A stretch of DNA of 64,000 nt from Rhodobacterales bacterium HKCCE4037 (GCA_015689645.1 WVSM01000001.1:248001-312000), one strand, 5' to 3'; positions 26,929 to 36,568 are shown, counted from the stretch's first letter. The notes: generated by a model not told the origin, from the sequence alone. Numbers and translations: made by a program.

Positions 26929-28439
26929 CAATCCTTCAGACTTTCTTCACGCAGGCCATCGGCCAGCAGGTTGAGGCCGAGCACCAGCGACATGAGTGCC
27001 AGTGCGGGTGGAAGGGCAGGGTGCGGATAGACCGTCAGAAGGCTACGGCCCTCGTTGATCGTGCTGCCCCAGTCGGGGCTTTCCGGCGACAGGCCGAGGC
27101 CGAAGAAGCCCAAGGTCCCCAGAAGGATCGTGGTGTAGCCGATGCGCAGGCAGAAATCGACGATCAGCGGCCCGCGCGCGTTGGGCAGGATCTCCCACAG
27201 CATGATGTACCATGGGCCTTCTCCGCGCGTCTGGGCGGCCGCGACGTAGTCGCGTGTCTTGATGTCGAGCGTGATGCCGCGCACGATCCGGAACACGGTG
27301 GGCGAGTTCACGAAGACCACCGAGACGAAGACGATCAGGATGTTGCCGCCGATGTCGAAGAGGTCGAGAGATTGCGGCAGCGGGATCGAGAAGAGCCCGA
27401 GCGAAATGCGGTCTGGCCAGCTTTCGGGGAGGCGCGACCAGCCGAGCACGTCGATCACCGTTCCGCGGTCCGAGATCAGGCTGAGATAGAGCAATCCGCC
27501 GATCAGCACCGTCAGGCCGACCAGCAGGTTGCGCCGCTTCGGCTGGGTGTGGAAGCGCGAATTGAAGAGGGTCACGAGGAAGATGATCGGGAACAGGAAC
27601 AGAACCATCGACATGTATTGCGGCAGGCCCGCCGCCACGATCTCAGGCGTCACCAGCAGGTAGAACAGCAGGATGACGGGAAAGGCCAGAACGAGGTTCG
27701 CGACGAAGGTCAGGATGGTGTCGAGCCGCCCGCCGAAATAGCCCGCCGGCAGGCCGAGCGTGATGCCGACCATGAAGGCGAAGACCGTGGCCAGCGGCGC
27801 GATCTGAAGCACGAAGGTGGAGCCGAGGATCACCCGGCTGAACACGTCGCGCCCCAGCCGGTCGCCGCCGAAGAGGTAGTGCGAATAGGCCTCGCCCTCC
27901 GGTGTTGGGGTGCCGGGGATATCGTTGCGCAAGGAGGAGATCTGGTCGAGTGCGTCGAACGGCGCGACCCAGGCGGAGAACAGCGCGGCATAGACCCAGA
28001 ACATCACCAGCCCGAAGCCGACCATGCCGATGGAGCTGTTGAAGAGCTTGCCGTAAAGGCCGAGGCGCGCCTTGAAGGTGATCGACAGGGCGAAGGTGAC
28101 GATCAGGGCGATCCAGACCGGCAGAAGCCGCTGGCCGACCGCGCCGAGAATGCCTTTCTGCGCCATCTCCGGCAGGACGATGCCGCCGATGATGAAGCCG
28201 ACACAGCAGGCGAGAAACACCAGCACGGCGAATTGCATGGCCATCAGAAGGTAGTCGGAGGGCGTCCGGTTCATCACCATCGTGCCTTCGTCGTTGACCT
28301 CGTAGCCGCCGGCGCGGATGCCCGCGAAACCGATGACGAAATTGAGGATGGCCGCGGCGAAGAACACCACGACGGCCGCCAGCATGATCGGGTTGAGGAA
28401 GGTGCCGAATTGGCCGGTCCAGGTAAGGGGTTCCATCAT
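26928..28439 (-). CDS. Peptide/nickel-type ABC transporter permease (DppC/OppC-like, enlarged)
   Basis: 503 aa from ATG 28439 with AAGGAGCACG upstream. It is a binding-protein-dependent permease with the EAA-loop region DYVAAAQTRGEGPWYIMLWEILPNARGPLIV near residue 405. This is about 200 residues longer than a typical DppC: it has extra hydrophobic segments at the N-terminus (two to four, residues about 15-160) and an insert between the usual transmembrane segments, around 300-360. It pairs with the DppB-like gene that starts at 29560 and ends 9 nt upstream. The cluster has no ATPase gene within view. Confidence 0.85.
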   Translation of the reverse strand: MMEPLTWTGQFGTFLNPIMLAAVVVFFAAAILNFVIGFAGIRAGGYEVNDEGTMVMNRTPSDYLLMAMQFAVLVFLACCVGFIIGGIVLPEMAQKGILGAVGQRLLPVWIALIVTFALSITFKARLGLYGKLFNSSIGMVGFGLVMFWVYAALFSAWVAPFDALDQISSLRNDIPGTPTPEGEAYSHYLFGGDRLGRDVFSRVILGSTFVLQIAPLATVFAFMVGITLGLPAGYFGGRLDTILTFVANLVLAFPVILLFYLLVTPEIVAAGLPQYMSMVLFLFPIIFLVTLFNSRFHTQPKRRNLLVGLTVLIGGLLYLSLISDRGTVIDVLGWSRLPESWPDRISLGLFSIPLPQSLDLFDIGGNILIVFVSVVFVNSPTVFRIVRGITLDIKTRDYVAAAQTRGEGPWYIMLWEILPNARGPLIVDFCLRIGYTTILLGTLGFFGLGLSPESPDWGSTINEGRSLLTVYPHPALPPALALMSLVLGLNLLADGLREESLKD

Positions 28440-28447
28440 CGTGCTCC

Positions 28448-29560
28448 TTACGAGATCCGGATGCGCGGGTTGAGCAGGACGTAGCCGATATCCGAGATCA
28501 GCTGGGTCACCAGAACCACCAGGACGGCGACGATGGAGCAGGCCAGAAGCAGCTCGATATCGTTGTTGGAGGCCGCCTGCACCAGCGTCCAGCCGAAGCC
28601 GTTGTAGCTGAACAGCGTCTCGACGATCACGACGCCAGTCAGGAGCCACGGGAATTGCAGCATGATGACGGTGAAGGGCGCGATCAGCGCGTTGCGAAGC
28701 GCATGTTTCAGGACGATGTTGCGGAAGCTGACACCCTTGAGGCGCGCGGTGCGGATGTATTGCGAGGTCATGACCTCGGCCATCGAGGCGCGGGTCATGC
28801 GCGCGATGTAGCCCATGCCGTAAAGCGCGATGGTCACGACCGGCAGGGTGAAGTTCCAGAAGGTGATGCCGCCGTCCATGGCCGAGCGGGCGGAGCCGAG
28901 GAACAGCGTGTTGCGGTCGCCGAGCCAGCCGTCCGGCCCGAGCCAGCCCCATTCGGAGAGCGTGCTTGAAACGCCGGCGGTGGAGGAGGCGAGGAGGACG
29001 ATGAAAACGACGCCGGAGACGTATTCCGGTGTCGCGGTCGAGGCAATGGAGAAGGTCGACAGGGATCGGTCGAGCCGCGAGCCTTCGCGCATGCCCGCCA
29101 GAACGCCGACCAGAAGGGCCGCGGGGACCATGATGGCGAAGGCCCAGAACATCAGGATGCCGGTCAGAACCAGTCGCCCGCCGATGATGTGCGCCACCTC
29201 GTCGTTGGAGACGGTGGAATAGCCAAGATCGCCCTGCAGCAGCCCGCAGAACCGGGGCGCGTCTGCGGGGTCCATGCCAAAATCGATGCAGCGGCCTGTG
29301 ATCTCGCCGGTCTGGGGATCCTCACGGGTCCAGCCGGGAACGACGCCGAGCCATTCGCCGTAGCGCAGGATCATCGGCCCGCCGTAGCCGTTGCGGTCGA
29401 GCCAGGAAACGACCTCGGCATCCGACATGCGGGCATTACCTTGGGTCTTGGCCAGTTTCTCGAGGTTCGGGAAGAGGTTCGTGAGGAAGAACACCACGAA
29501 GGTCAGGCAAAGGGCGGTGAGGATCATCACGCCTGTGCGGCGCAGGATGAAAGCTCCCAT
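28448..29560 (-). CDS. Peptide/nickel-type ABC transporter permease (DppB/OppB-like)
   Basis: 370 aa from ATG 29560. The N-terminal LRRTGVMILTALCLTFVVFFLTNLFPN is the first membrane segment, followed by a larger than usual periplasmic region (residues about 35-115) that contains two cysteines (GRCIDF, RFCGLL). The EAA-loop region is TARLKGVSFRNIVLKHALRNALIAPFTV. It is followed after 8 nt by the enlarged DppC-like gene. Substrate unknown; the family imports peptides, nickel, opines or sugars. Confidence 0.87.
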   Translation of the reverse strand: MGAFILRRTGVMILTALCLTFVVFFLTNLFPNLEKLAKTQGNARMSDAEVVSWLDRNGYGGPMILRYGEWLGVVPGWTREDPQTGEITGRCIDFGMDPADAPRFCGLLQGDLGYSTVSNDEVAHIIGGRLVLTGILMFWAFAIMVPAALLVGVLAGMREGSRLDRSLSTFSIASTATPEYVSGVVFIVLLASSTAGVSSTLSEWGWLGPDGWLGDRNTLFLGSARSAMDGGITFWNFTLPVVTIALYGMGYIARMTRASMAEVMTSQYIRTARLKGVSFRNIVLKHALRNALIAPFTVIMLQFPWLLTGVVIVETLFSYNGFGWTLVQAASNNDIELLLACSIVAVLVVLVTQLISDIGYVLLNPRIRIS

Positions 29561-29690
29561 GTCGGTCGGTCCCCTGTTGGTCTGGGCGACGCCGGTGCGC
29601 CGTGCCGTTGGTCTGGTCGCCCGCACTCTTCGTGGTGCGGCTGTGCCCGGGAACGGACCCGTCCCATGTGAAGGTCAGCCCGGGATGGAA

Positions 29691-29719
29691 AACCGGCGCC
29701 CCCTTGGGGAGCGCCGGTT
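29691..29719 (-). terminator. Intercistronic hairpin between binding protein and permease genes
   Basis: Stem AACCGGCGC / GCGCCGGTT extended by CCCC / GGGG around a TT loop with one bulged A. Read on the minus strand it follows the binding-protein stop by 15 nt and has only a weak T-run (TTCCATCC). Likely an attenuating hairpin that keeps binding-protein levels above permease levels. Confidence 0.5.
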
Positions 29720-29733
29720 CGGTGATCGGGTGA

Positions 29734-31386
29734 TCAGGCCGCGTAGCCGAGGTAGTGGACGTTGATCTCGAACTTCGGATGCATCTCCGCGTTCAGGATA
29801 CCCGCCTTGTGGTGGCGGAAGAGCGACCGCCAGTAGGGCTGGTTGATGACGGCGTCGTCCTGCATGATCTGCTCGATCTGCGCCATGATCTCGCGGCGGG
29901 CGTCGGCATCCTGGATGCCGCTGGCCTCGTCGAGCAGGGCGTCGAAATCGGGGTTCGAGTAGGCCGCCTCGTTCCATGCCACGCCCGAGCGGTAGGCAAG
30001 ATTGAGGATCTGGACGCCCAGTTCCCGGTGGTTCCAGGTGGTGCCGCTGAACGGGTAGCTCGTCCAGTCGTTCCAGTAGGTCGCCCCCGGAATGATGACG
30101 CGTTCGACGTTGAACCCCGCGTCCCGCAGCATGGCCCCGAGCGCGTCCGCCGTGTCGCGTTCGAATCCATCGTCAAGGGACGTGATCTCGAAGACATGAT
30201 CCGCAGCCCCCGCTTCCTGCAGCAGGGCGAGAGCGGCTTCGGGGTCGAAGGTCAGCGGCGGCAATTCCGCGTATTCGGGGTGGATCGGGCAGACATGGTG
30301 GTTTTCTGCCTCGGTCCCCAGGCCGGAATAGCCCAGTTCAAGCAGAACGGCCGGATCGACGGCAAGGTTGACCGCCTGCCGAACCCGAACGTCATCGTAG
30401 GGCGCGTTGTTCTGGTTCATCCGCAGGACATAGGTCGCGGCGGTCGTGACCTCGGACCGTTCCCAGCCGAGCCCGTCGAACAGGTCGATGAAGTCGCCGG
30501 TGGTCTGGTAGGTCATGTCGACTTCGTCGGCCTCGGCGCTCGCGAACCAGTTGGCCGGGTCTTCACCCACATCGACGAATTCGATGCGGTCGAGATAGGC
30601 ATCGCGCCAGTAGGTGTGATCGGGGTTGCGGACGAGAACCGCGGAGATACCCACCTCGATGCTTTCCAACATGTAGGCGCCGGTCCCGATCCCGTGCTCA
30701 AGCGGATCCTCCCCGATATGGTCGCGATGCTGGACCGCGGAGGGGTAATCGGCCATGCCCGGGATCAGGGCGATCTCCGGCGACGGGAAGTTGATGCGGA
30801 CGGTCAGGTCATCGACGACTTCGATGCCGCCTTCGCGGGCCTGCCCGGTGTCGGGATCGACAAGGGCGCCCATGCGCGCCGCCATGGAGTTGCCCTCGAC
30901 CGTCGAATCGCACCAGCCGACGAAGTTCGCGGCGACGTCTTCGGCGGTAAACGCATCACCGTTGTTCCAGGTCACGCCCGGACGGAGCCGCAGCGTATAT
31001 TGCGTCGCGTCCTCGTTCGCTTCCCAGCTTTCCAGAAGGACGCCGGAGAATGAACCGTCGCGGTTGTATTCGACGAGGTACTCGACGATCCCGCGGCTCA
31101 GGTTGCCGAGTTCGGACCAATCGTAGACGCGCGGGTCCTTGCCGGCATAGACGCGGGTCTGGATGCGCAGGGTGCCGCCCTCGGCCGGCACGGCGCGTTC
31201 CTGCGCTGCTGCGGGCGTGGCGCCGATCAGCGAATAGGCGGCGGCGGCTGAGACGCCGAGCGCCGTCGTGCGCACGAGGAATTCGCGCCGGTCGAGCTTT
31301 CCTTCCTTGTGCTCGCGCGCGTACATCTCGGCTACGGGATGGGTCGTCAGGCCCTTTTCGGCCTGCACGTTGGCGAAATCTTTCAT
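29734..31386 (-). CDS. ABC transporter substrate-binding protein, family 5
   Basis: 550 aa from ATG 31386 with CAGGGAGACG upstream. After a 30-residue leader comes a twin-arginine-like signal: DRREFLVRTTALG at residues about 32-44 followed by a hydrophobic core and AAAQ near 62. The mature protein is an SBP_bac_5 fold, seen in LRLRPGVTWNNGDAFTAEDVAANF, GTGAYMLESIEVG and VRQAVNLAVDPAVLL. It would capture peptides or other solutes in the periplasm. Twin-arginine export is inferred, not certain. It leads an operon with two permeases and is preceded by an AraC gene on the same strand. Confidence 0.88.
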   Translation of the reverse strand: MKDFANVQAEKGLTTHPVAEMYAREHKEGKLDRREFLVRTTALGVSAAAAYSLIGATPAAAQERAVPAEGGTLRIQTRVYAGKDPRVYDWSELGNLSRGIVEYLVEYNRDGSFSGVLLESWEANEDATQYTLRLRPGVTWNNGDAFTAEDVAANFVGWCDSTVEGNSMAARMGALVDPDTGQAREGGIEVVDDLTVRINFPSPEIALIPGMADYPSAVQHRDHIGEDPLEHGIGTGAYMLESIEVGISAVLVRNPDHTYWRDAYLDRIEFVDVGEDPANWFASAEADEVDMTYQTTGDFIDLFDGLGWERSEVTTAATYVLRMNQNNAPYDDVRVRQAVNLAVDPAVLLELGYSGLGTEAENHHVCPIHPEYAELPPLTFDPEAALALLQEAGAADHVFEITSLDDGFERDTADALGAMLRDAGFNVERVIIPGATYWNDWTSYPFSGTTWNHRELGVQILNLAYRSGVAWNEAAYSNPDFDALLDEASGIQDADARREIMAQIEQIMQDDAVINQPYWRSLFRHHKAGILNAEMHPKFEINVHYLGYAA

Positions 31387-31459
31387 GAGCGTCGTCTCCC
31401 TGTGACGTCTGTATTCGTTGTTGGTTGGGCGCGGGATTTGTCGCTGCGCCCTTGGCTGC

Positions 31460-31489
31460 ATTAGCACCTCTATTGGACACTTGCGTCAA
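31460..31489 (-). promoter_or_regulatory. Candidate sigma-70 promoter of the ABC operon
   Basis: On the minus strand, TTGACG (31489-31484) and GCTAAT (31465-31460) are separated by 18 bp, about 75 nt before the binding-protein start. A direct repeat overlaps the -35 region (see 31481-31503). Confidence 0.4.
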
Positions 31490-31503
31490 CGGTTAGTTGC
31501 GTC
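31481..31503. promoter_or_regulatory. Direct repeat overlapping the -35, candidate AraC-type operator
   Basis: TTGCGTC occurs at 31481-31487 and 31497-31503 (as GACGCAA on the minus strand), 16 bp start to start. One copy overlaps the candidate -35 of the ABC operon. AraC-type activators often bind such tandem half-sites next to the -35 of the gene they control, and an AraC gene lies just upstream. Confidence 0.4.
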
Positions 31504-31619
31504 GGCTGAGGGGCTGTTTGCGACATCGGTATCGAGCAAAACCGACATCGGGTGCCGATGCAACCGCAGATGTATACAGACAGGGCAAGATTTCGTGACC
31601 GGCGGGCCGGCACGCGGTG

Positions 31620-32426
31620 CTAGCTGTGCACGCGCGGTTTGCGGAAATCCTTGGGGGATTTTCCGACGGCCTGGCCGAAGGCGCGGGTGAAATAGGCAGG
31701 CGACGAGAAGCCGAGTTGCTCGGACACCTCGCGGGCGGGCAGGTCGGTTTCCAGCAGAAGGCGGCGCGCCTCGTGCATGATCCGCTCGTTCAGCAGCGCC
31801 AGCGCCGGGCGTCCGGAGGCATCGCGGCACACCCGGCTGAGGTGGGTGGGCGTGACCTGCAAGTCGCGCGCGTAATCGGCCACGCCCTTTCCGGAGCGAA
31901 AGCCGCGTTCCATGCGCTCGGCAAACATCTCGACCAGCTTGTGCGAGCGTTCTCGGCGGATCAGACCCTCCTGCCGGGCGAGTTCGCGTGTCATCCAGGC
32001 CGAGATCAGCAGCGAATAGGCGGTCAGCGCGCGGCCCATCGCGGGTGCCTGCGCGGCCAGTTCGGCCTCGATCTTCTCGATATGCGAGGTCAGCGCGGCC
32101 TGGCTTTCGATATTGGACACCCGGAGGTGGAACGGCTGATCCGGAAGGTCGAGACTGTTGTCGGGCGGCACGCAGAGTTCCAGCCCCTGCGTCTGCGAGA
32201 CCAGTTCGAGCGCCATGGGGACGCGGGCGGGCACATAGACGGCGGTGTTGGGACCGTAGCCGCGGGTGATGCAGTTCACGGTGACCCGACCCTGGCCGCG
32301 AGTGATCCAGTAGAGCCGCGCGCGGGGCGCGGAATGCAGGTGCTCGATCCGCCACGCGCCCTGCATCCGCAGCTTGCCGAGCGAGGCGACGGAATGGGCG
32401 ATGGGACGGCGTTTGGTCTCGAACAT
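31620..32426 (-). CDS. AraC-family transcriptional regulator
   Basis: 268 aa. The C-terminal double helix-turn-helix (about residues 165-260) is clear: GVADYARDLQVTPTHLSRVC, then ALLNERIMHEARRLLLETDLPAREVSEQLGFSSPAYFTRAFGQAVGKSPKDFRK. The N-terminal domain looks like an AraC arabinose-binding cupin (YWITRGQGRVTVN and VYVPARVPMALELV). It lies upstream of the ABC binding-protein gene on the same strand, 233 bp away, and is the likely local regulator. Inducer unknown. Confidence 0.88.
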   Translation of the reverse strand: MFETKRRPIAHSVASLGKLRMQGAWRIEHLHSAPRARLYWITRGQGRVTVNCITRGYGPNTAVYVPARVPMALELVSQTQGLELCVPPDNSLDLPDQPFHLRVSNIESQAALTSHIEKIEAELAAQAPAMGRALTAYSLLISAWMTRELARQEGLIRRERSHKLVEMFAERMERGFRSGKGVADYARDLQVTPTHLSRVCRDASGRPALALLNERIMHEARRLLLETDLPAREVSEQLGFSSPAYFTRAFGQAVGKSPKDFRKPRVHS

Positions 32427-32480
32427 GGGCGCAGCGTAGTCGCGGCGCGGGGCCGCGCAAGCGGAAAGCGAGATGCGCTG

Positions 32481-33347
32481 CTACGGCAGCGAGATGTGAG
32501 TCCAATCCGCCATATTCGAGCGGAACCAGGTGCGCTGACGCTTGGCATATTGGCGGCTGGCTATGATGGCGGCGTCGCGGGCGGCGTCCAGTGTCATCTC
32601 GCCTTTGAGATGCGCGATCAGTTCCGGCGCACCGATGGCCTTGCGCGCGCCACCCGCGCGATCCCAACGCGGCAGGTTGGCGCGGGCTTCGTCAAGCGCG
32701 CCGCCGGCCAGCATCAGGTCGAAGCGGCGCGCGATGCGGTCGGCCAGCCAATCGCGGTCGGCGTCGAGGAGGAGAGGCGTGGCGCGGGGCATGGGCAGGG
32801 CGGGCGGCGGCGTGTCGTCCTGCCAGGTCGAGAGCGGCTTGCCGGTGGCGTGCAGAACCTCCCAACCGCGCTGCACGCGGGCGCGATTCCGGCGGTCGAT
32901 GCGGGCGGCGAGGATCGGGTCGTCGCGGTCGAGGTCCGAGAGCAGCGTCTCCAACGGCAGGGCGTCGGCCCTGGCCCGGACGTCGGACGGTGTGGCGGGG
33001 ATCTCGGCCAGCCCCTCTGTCAGGGCGCGGAAATAGAGGCCGGTGCCGCCGACGATCACCGGATTGCGGTCGAGAAAGGGCGTGACGTCGCGCAACCATT
33101 GGCCGACGGAATACTCCGCCTCGAAGGGCACGTGGCCGAAGAGGTGATGGGGGGCCGCGGCCTCTTCCTCGGGCGTCGGACGGGCGGTCAGGACGCGCCA
33201 GCCGTCGTAGACCTGGAGCGCATCGGCATTCACCACGGGACGGTTTTGTGTGCGCGCGACGGAAATCGCCAGCGCGGTTTTGCCCGAAGCGGTGGGCCCC
33301 GCGATCAGAACGGGACGATCATCCGGTATCGTGTCGATTGATATCAA
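32481..33347 (-). CDS. miaA: tRNA dimethylallyltransferase
   Basis: 288 aa. It adds a dimethylallyl group to A37 of tRNAs that read UNN codons. The P-loop [16 protein letters not shown] is at about residues 16-31, [19 protein letters not shown] matches the conserved DSxQVY region, and [19 protein letters not shown] follows. The C-terminal [14 protein letters not shown] is the usual end of the enzyme. It is divergent from pyrH with 118 bp between. Length is normal. Confidence 0.94.
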   Translation of the reverse strand: MISIDTIPDDRPVLIAGPTASGKTALAISVARTQNRPVVNADALQVYDGWRVLTARPTPEEEAAAPHHLFGHVPFEAEYSVGQWLRDVTPFLDRNPVIVGGTGLYFRALTEGLAEIPATPSDVRARADALPLETLLSDLDRDDPILAARIDRRNRARVQRGWEVLHATGKPLSTWQDDTPPPALPMPRATPLLLDADRDWLADRIARRFDLMLAGGALDEARANLPRWDRAGGARKAIGAPELIAHLKGEMTLDAARDAAIIASRQYAKRQRTWFRSNMADWTHISLP

Positions 33348-33465
33348 GGCCTTACCGGACTTCGTTGATGGGGGTGCCCCGCGCTGCGAATGCGAAATGA
33401 GGCCGTTGAACAGGCGCGGTGTTTAGACCATTGTTGCGCCGCAAATCAACGAAGGACCCGCGCCC

Positions 33466-34200
33466 ATGCCAAGCGACACCGCCTCCAACGCCGCTCGATA
33501 CTCGCGCGTGATGCTGAAGATCTCGGGCGAGGCGCTGATGGGCGACCAGGGCTTCGGCCTGCATCCGCCCACGGTCGAGCGGATCGCGCGCGAGATCAAG
33601 TCGGTCCACGACCTCGGCGTTGAGATCTGCCTCGTGATCGGCGGCGGCAACATCTTTCGCGGCCTTCAGGGCAGCGCACAGGGCATGGAACGCACGACTG
33701 CCGATTACATGGGGATGCTGGCGACGGTGATGAACGCGCTTGCGATGCAGAGCGCGCTGGAAAGCCTCGGCGTCTTCACCCGGGTCATCAGCGCGATCAC
33801 GATGAACGAAGTGGCCGAGCCCTACATCCGCCGCCGCGCCGTGCGTCACCTCGAGAAAAAGCGGGTCTGCATCTTCGCGGCGGGCACCGGGAACCCCTAT
33901 TTCACCACCGATACGGCGGCGACCCTGCGCGCCAACGAGATGGCCTGCGAGGCGATCTTCAAGGGCACGAAGGTCGATGGCGTCTATGACAAGGACCCGG
34001 CCAAACATGCCGATGCCAAGCGGTTCGAGACGGTGACCTATGACGAGGTTCTGGCGCAGCATCTTGGCGTGATGGACGCCTCGGCGATTGCGCTGGCGCG
34101 CGAGAACGATCTGCCGATCATCGTCTTCAGCCTCGACGAGCCGGGCGGTTTCCGGACGATTCTGGCGGGCGAGGGGACGTTTACCAAGGTTTCCGGCTAG
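33466..34200 (+). CDS. pyrH: Uridylate (UMP) kinase
   Basis: 244 aa. It makes UDP from UMP with ATP and is a hexameric amino-acid-kinase-fold enzyme. [15 protein letters not shown] at the N-terminus, IGGGNIFRG, and [21 protein letters not shown] are all standard PyrH segments, with [19 protein letters not shown] near residue 165. It heads the pyrH-frr-uppS-cdsA-dxr-rseP run. Usual upstream rpsB and tsf are not in the window; miaA is divergent instead. Confidence 0.96.
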   Translation: MPSDTASNAARYSRVMLKISGEALMGDQGFGLHPPTVERIAREIKSVHDLGVEICLVIGGGNIFRGLQGSAQGMERTTADYMGMLATVMNALAMQSALESLGVFTRVISAITMNEVAEPYIRRRAVRHLEKKRVCIFAAGTGNPYFTTDTAATLRANEMACEAIFKGTKVDGVYDKDPAKHADAKRFETVTYDEVLAQHLGVMDASAIALARENDLPIIVFSLDEPGGFRTILAGEGTFTKVSG

Positions 34201-34346
34201 GCGGCGTGGCATCTGATGCAGGTTCCTGACGTTCTGGCGCCTGCGCCTGCTCTGCACGAAAAGCCCTGAAGCTGGGGTGTTGTCGAACCTTGGCCCTGCG
34301 GGTTACAAGCGACGCCAGTAAACAATCAATAACAGGCTTTCACGAC

Positions 34347-34901
34347 ATGTCCGACGACTTCATGCTCGACACCGATGATCTGGAACGCCGGATGGAGGGG
34401 GCGATTTCCTCGCTCCGGACGGAATTCGCATCCCTCAGGACGGGGCGTGCCTCCGCCTCGATGCTGGAGCCGGTGATGGTCGATGCCTATGGCTCGATGA
34501 CGCCGATCAACCAGGTGGGCACCGTGAACGTTCCGGAACCGCGGATGGTCACCGTGAACGTCTGGGACAAGGCCCTTGTCGGCAAGGTCGAGAAGGCGAT
34601 CCGTGAAAGCGGGCTTGGCATCAACCCGCAGCTGAACGGCACCATCATCATGCTGCCGATCCCGGAGCTGAACGAGGAACGTCGCCGCGAGTTGGGCAAG
34701 GTCGCCGGCTCCTATGCCGAGAACGCGCGGGTCTCGATCCGCAATATCCGGCGCGACGGGATGGACCAGATCAAGAAGGCCGACACGTCCGAGGACGACG
34801 CGAAGTTCTGGGAAGGGGCGGTGCAGGAGCTGACCGACAAGTACATCAAGCGCGTCGACGATGCGCTGGAGACCAAGCAGCAGGAGATCATGCAGGTGTG
34901 A
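34347..34901 (+). CDS. frr: Ribosome recycling factor
   Basis: 184 aa from ATG 34347; upstream frame extension to 34290 was rejected. RRF splits post-termination ribosomes with EF-G. Visible segments are [44 protein letters not shown] and [36 protein letters not shown], ending with a coiled helix. It follows pyrH by 146 bp and precedes uppS. The 111-bp gap to uppS holds a hairpin, CAAACGC / GCGTTTG at 34926-34947. Confidence 0.96.
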   Translation: MSDDFMLDTDDLERRMEGAISSLRTEFASLRTGRASASMLEPVMVDAYGSMTPINQVGTVNVPEPRMVTVNVWDKALVGKVEKAIRESGLGINPQLNGTIIMLPIPELNEERRRELGKVAGSYAENARVSIRNIRRDGMDQIKKADTSEDDAKFWEGAVQELTDKYIKRVDDALETKQQEIMQV

Positions 34902-34925
34902 ACCCGGCCTCGGCCCGATGGCGGA

Positions 34926-34947
34926 CAAACGCACCTGGGGGCGTTTG
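34926..34947 (+). terminator. Intercistronic hairpin between frr and uppS
   Basis: Perfect 7-bp stem CAAACGC / GCGTTTG with an 8-nt loop, 24 nt after the frr stop. No T-run follows, so it is more likely an mRNA processing or stability element than a full terminator. Confidence 0.3.
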
Positions 34948-35012
34948 CGGCCCATGAGGGGGGGAGCCTCGGACGGGGACCTGTCCCGCCAGCGCCCGCG
35001 AAAGGACGCGAG

Positions 35013-35729
35013 ATGACAGACCACAAGCAGACGCCGAAGCATGTCGCCATCATCATGGATGGCAACGGCCGTTGGGCGCAGATGCGCCTCCGGCCCCGGC
35101 TGGTCGGCCACCATGCCGGTGCCAAGCGTGTGCGGGAGGTTGTGAAGGCCTGTCCCGAGCTCGGTGTGAAATACCTGACGATCTTCGCCTTCTCGACGGA
35201 AAACTGGAAGCGCACGCAGACCGAGGTCGCGGGGCTGATGAAGCTGTTCAAGCGTTATATCCGGCGCGAGGCGCAGAACCTTCTGGAGGAAGGCGTGCGG
35301 GTGCGGTTCATCGGCGACCGCGTGCGGTTGGAGCCGGCACTGGTCGATCTGATGGACGGCTTGGAACTTCTGACCGCCGACAACGACAAGGTGCACCTGA
35401 CCATCGCGCTGAATTACGGCGGCCGGGACGAAGTTGCGCGCGCCGCCCGGCGGCTGGCCCACGACGTGGAGATGGGCAAGCTGAACCCGCGCGATGTCTG
35501 CGACGAGACGTTTCCGAAATACCTCGACACCTACGTTCTGCCCGACCCCGATCTGGTGATCCGCACCAGCGGCGAGGCCCGGATCTCGAATTTCCTGCTC
35601 TGGCAATCCGCCTATTCGGAATACGAGTTCATCGACACGCTCTGGCCCGATTTCACGGCGGAGGTCTTCGCCGAAGTGGTCGGCCGGTTCGGTGCCCGGG
35701 AACGCCGCTTCGGCGCGGTGCCGGTCTGA
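35013..35729 (+). CDS. uppS: Polyprenyl diphosphate synthase (undecaprenyl type)
   Basis: 238 aa. It extends farnesyl diphosphate with isopentenyl units to the lipid carrier used for peptidoglycan and LPS. HVAIIMDGNGRWA with the catalytic Asp is at residues about 10-22, FAFSTENWKRT lies near 60, and LVIRTSGEARISNFLLWQSAYSEYEF marks the C-terminal signature with the substrate-binding Arg. The stop is 8 nt before the cdsA GTG start. Length is normal. Confidence 0.95.
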   Translation: MTDHKQTPKHVAIIMDGNGRWAQMRLRPRLVGHHAGAKRVREVVKACPELGVKYLTIFAFSTENWKRTQTEVAGLMKLFKRYIRREAQNLLEEGVRVRFIGDRVRLEPALVDLMDGLELLTADNDKVHLTIALNYGGRDEVARAARRLAHDVEMGKLNPRDVCDETFPKYLDTYVLPDPDLVIRTSGEARISNFLLWQSAYSEYEFIDTLWPDFTAEVFAEVVGRFGARERRFGAVPV

Positions 35730-35737
35730 GGGGCGAC

Positions 35738-36568
35738 GTGGCGGGTGGACCTAAATTCGCGGATCTGGTGCCGCGCGTGCTGTCGGCGCTTGTGCTTCTG
35801 GCGGTGGCGGGCGCGGGCCTCTGGTTCGGCGGGATCGTCCTGGCCCTGCTTCTGGCGGTATTCGGCGCGGTGATGCTCTGGGAATATTTCCGCCTCATCA
35901 TCCGGCTGAGCACCCCCTATGCGCGGATCGCGACCGTCATGACCTCGACACTGCTGGCCCTGTCGCTGATCCTAGAAGATCGGCTGACCGCGGGGCTGGA
36001 GGTGCTGGCGCTGTCGCCCTGGGCCGTGGGCGTGCTACTGATCACCGTCGTCGCGGTGATGATCCCGGTGCGCAAAAGCCGGCTTGAGGCGCTGTTCGGC
36101 GCCATGATCCCGCTGTCGACATTCCTGTTCTTCTTCCTGCACCAGTCGGTGCCGCTGGCGATGTGGCTGGTGGTGGCCGTCGTGATCTCGACCGACGTTT
36201 CGGGCTATTTCTTCGGCAAGCTGATCGGGGGGCCGAAATTCTGGCCGAGCCTCAGCCCGAACAAGACCTGGGCGGGGACCGTCTCGGGCTGGGTGATGGC
36301 GGCGGCGATCGCGATCGGCGCGGGCCTGCGCGCCGAGAGCCAGACCTCCACGATCGTCGTCGCGGTCCTGTTCCTGGTGACCGTCGCCTTCGCGGCGCAG
36401 ATGGCAGACATCGCCGAAAGCGCGCTGAAACGCAGGGCCGGGGTCAAGGACAGCAGCCGGGTCATTCCCGGCCACGGCGGCGCGCTGGACCGGTTCGACG
36501 GGATGCTTGGTGCATTCACGGTGGCGGGGCTTGCCTTCGTGCTGGCCGGGTTCACGGTGACGCTGTGA
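35738..36568 (+). CDS. cdsA: Phosphatidate cytidylyltransferase
   Basis: 276 aa from a GTG start with GAGGGGCGAC upstream. It makes CDP-diacylglycerol from phosphatidate and CTP at the inner membrane. Several hydrophobic segments are followed by the family signature ALKRRAGVKDSSRVIPGHGG plus LDRFDGM near residues 230-260. DVSGYFFGKLIGGPKFWPSLSPNKTWAGT is also typical. It overlaps dxr by 4 bp (GTGA at 36565-36568). A longer frame reaching 35072 runs through uppS and was rejected. Confidence 0.94.
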   Translation: MAGGPKFADLVPRVLSALVLLAVAGAGLWFGGIVLALLLAVFGAVMLWEYFRLIIRLSTPYARIATVMTSTLLALSLILEDRLTAGLEVLALSPWAVGVLLITVVAVMIPVRKSRLEALFGAMIPLSTFLFFFLHQSVPLAMWLVVAVVISTDVSGYFFGKLIGGPKFWPSLSPNKTWAGTVSGWVMAAAIAIGAGLRAESQTSTIVVAVLFLVTVAFAAQMADIAESALKRRAGVKDSSRVIPGHGGALDRFDGMLGAFTVAGLAFVLAGFTVTL

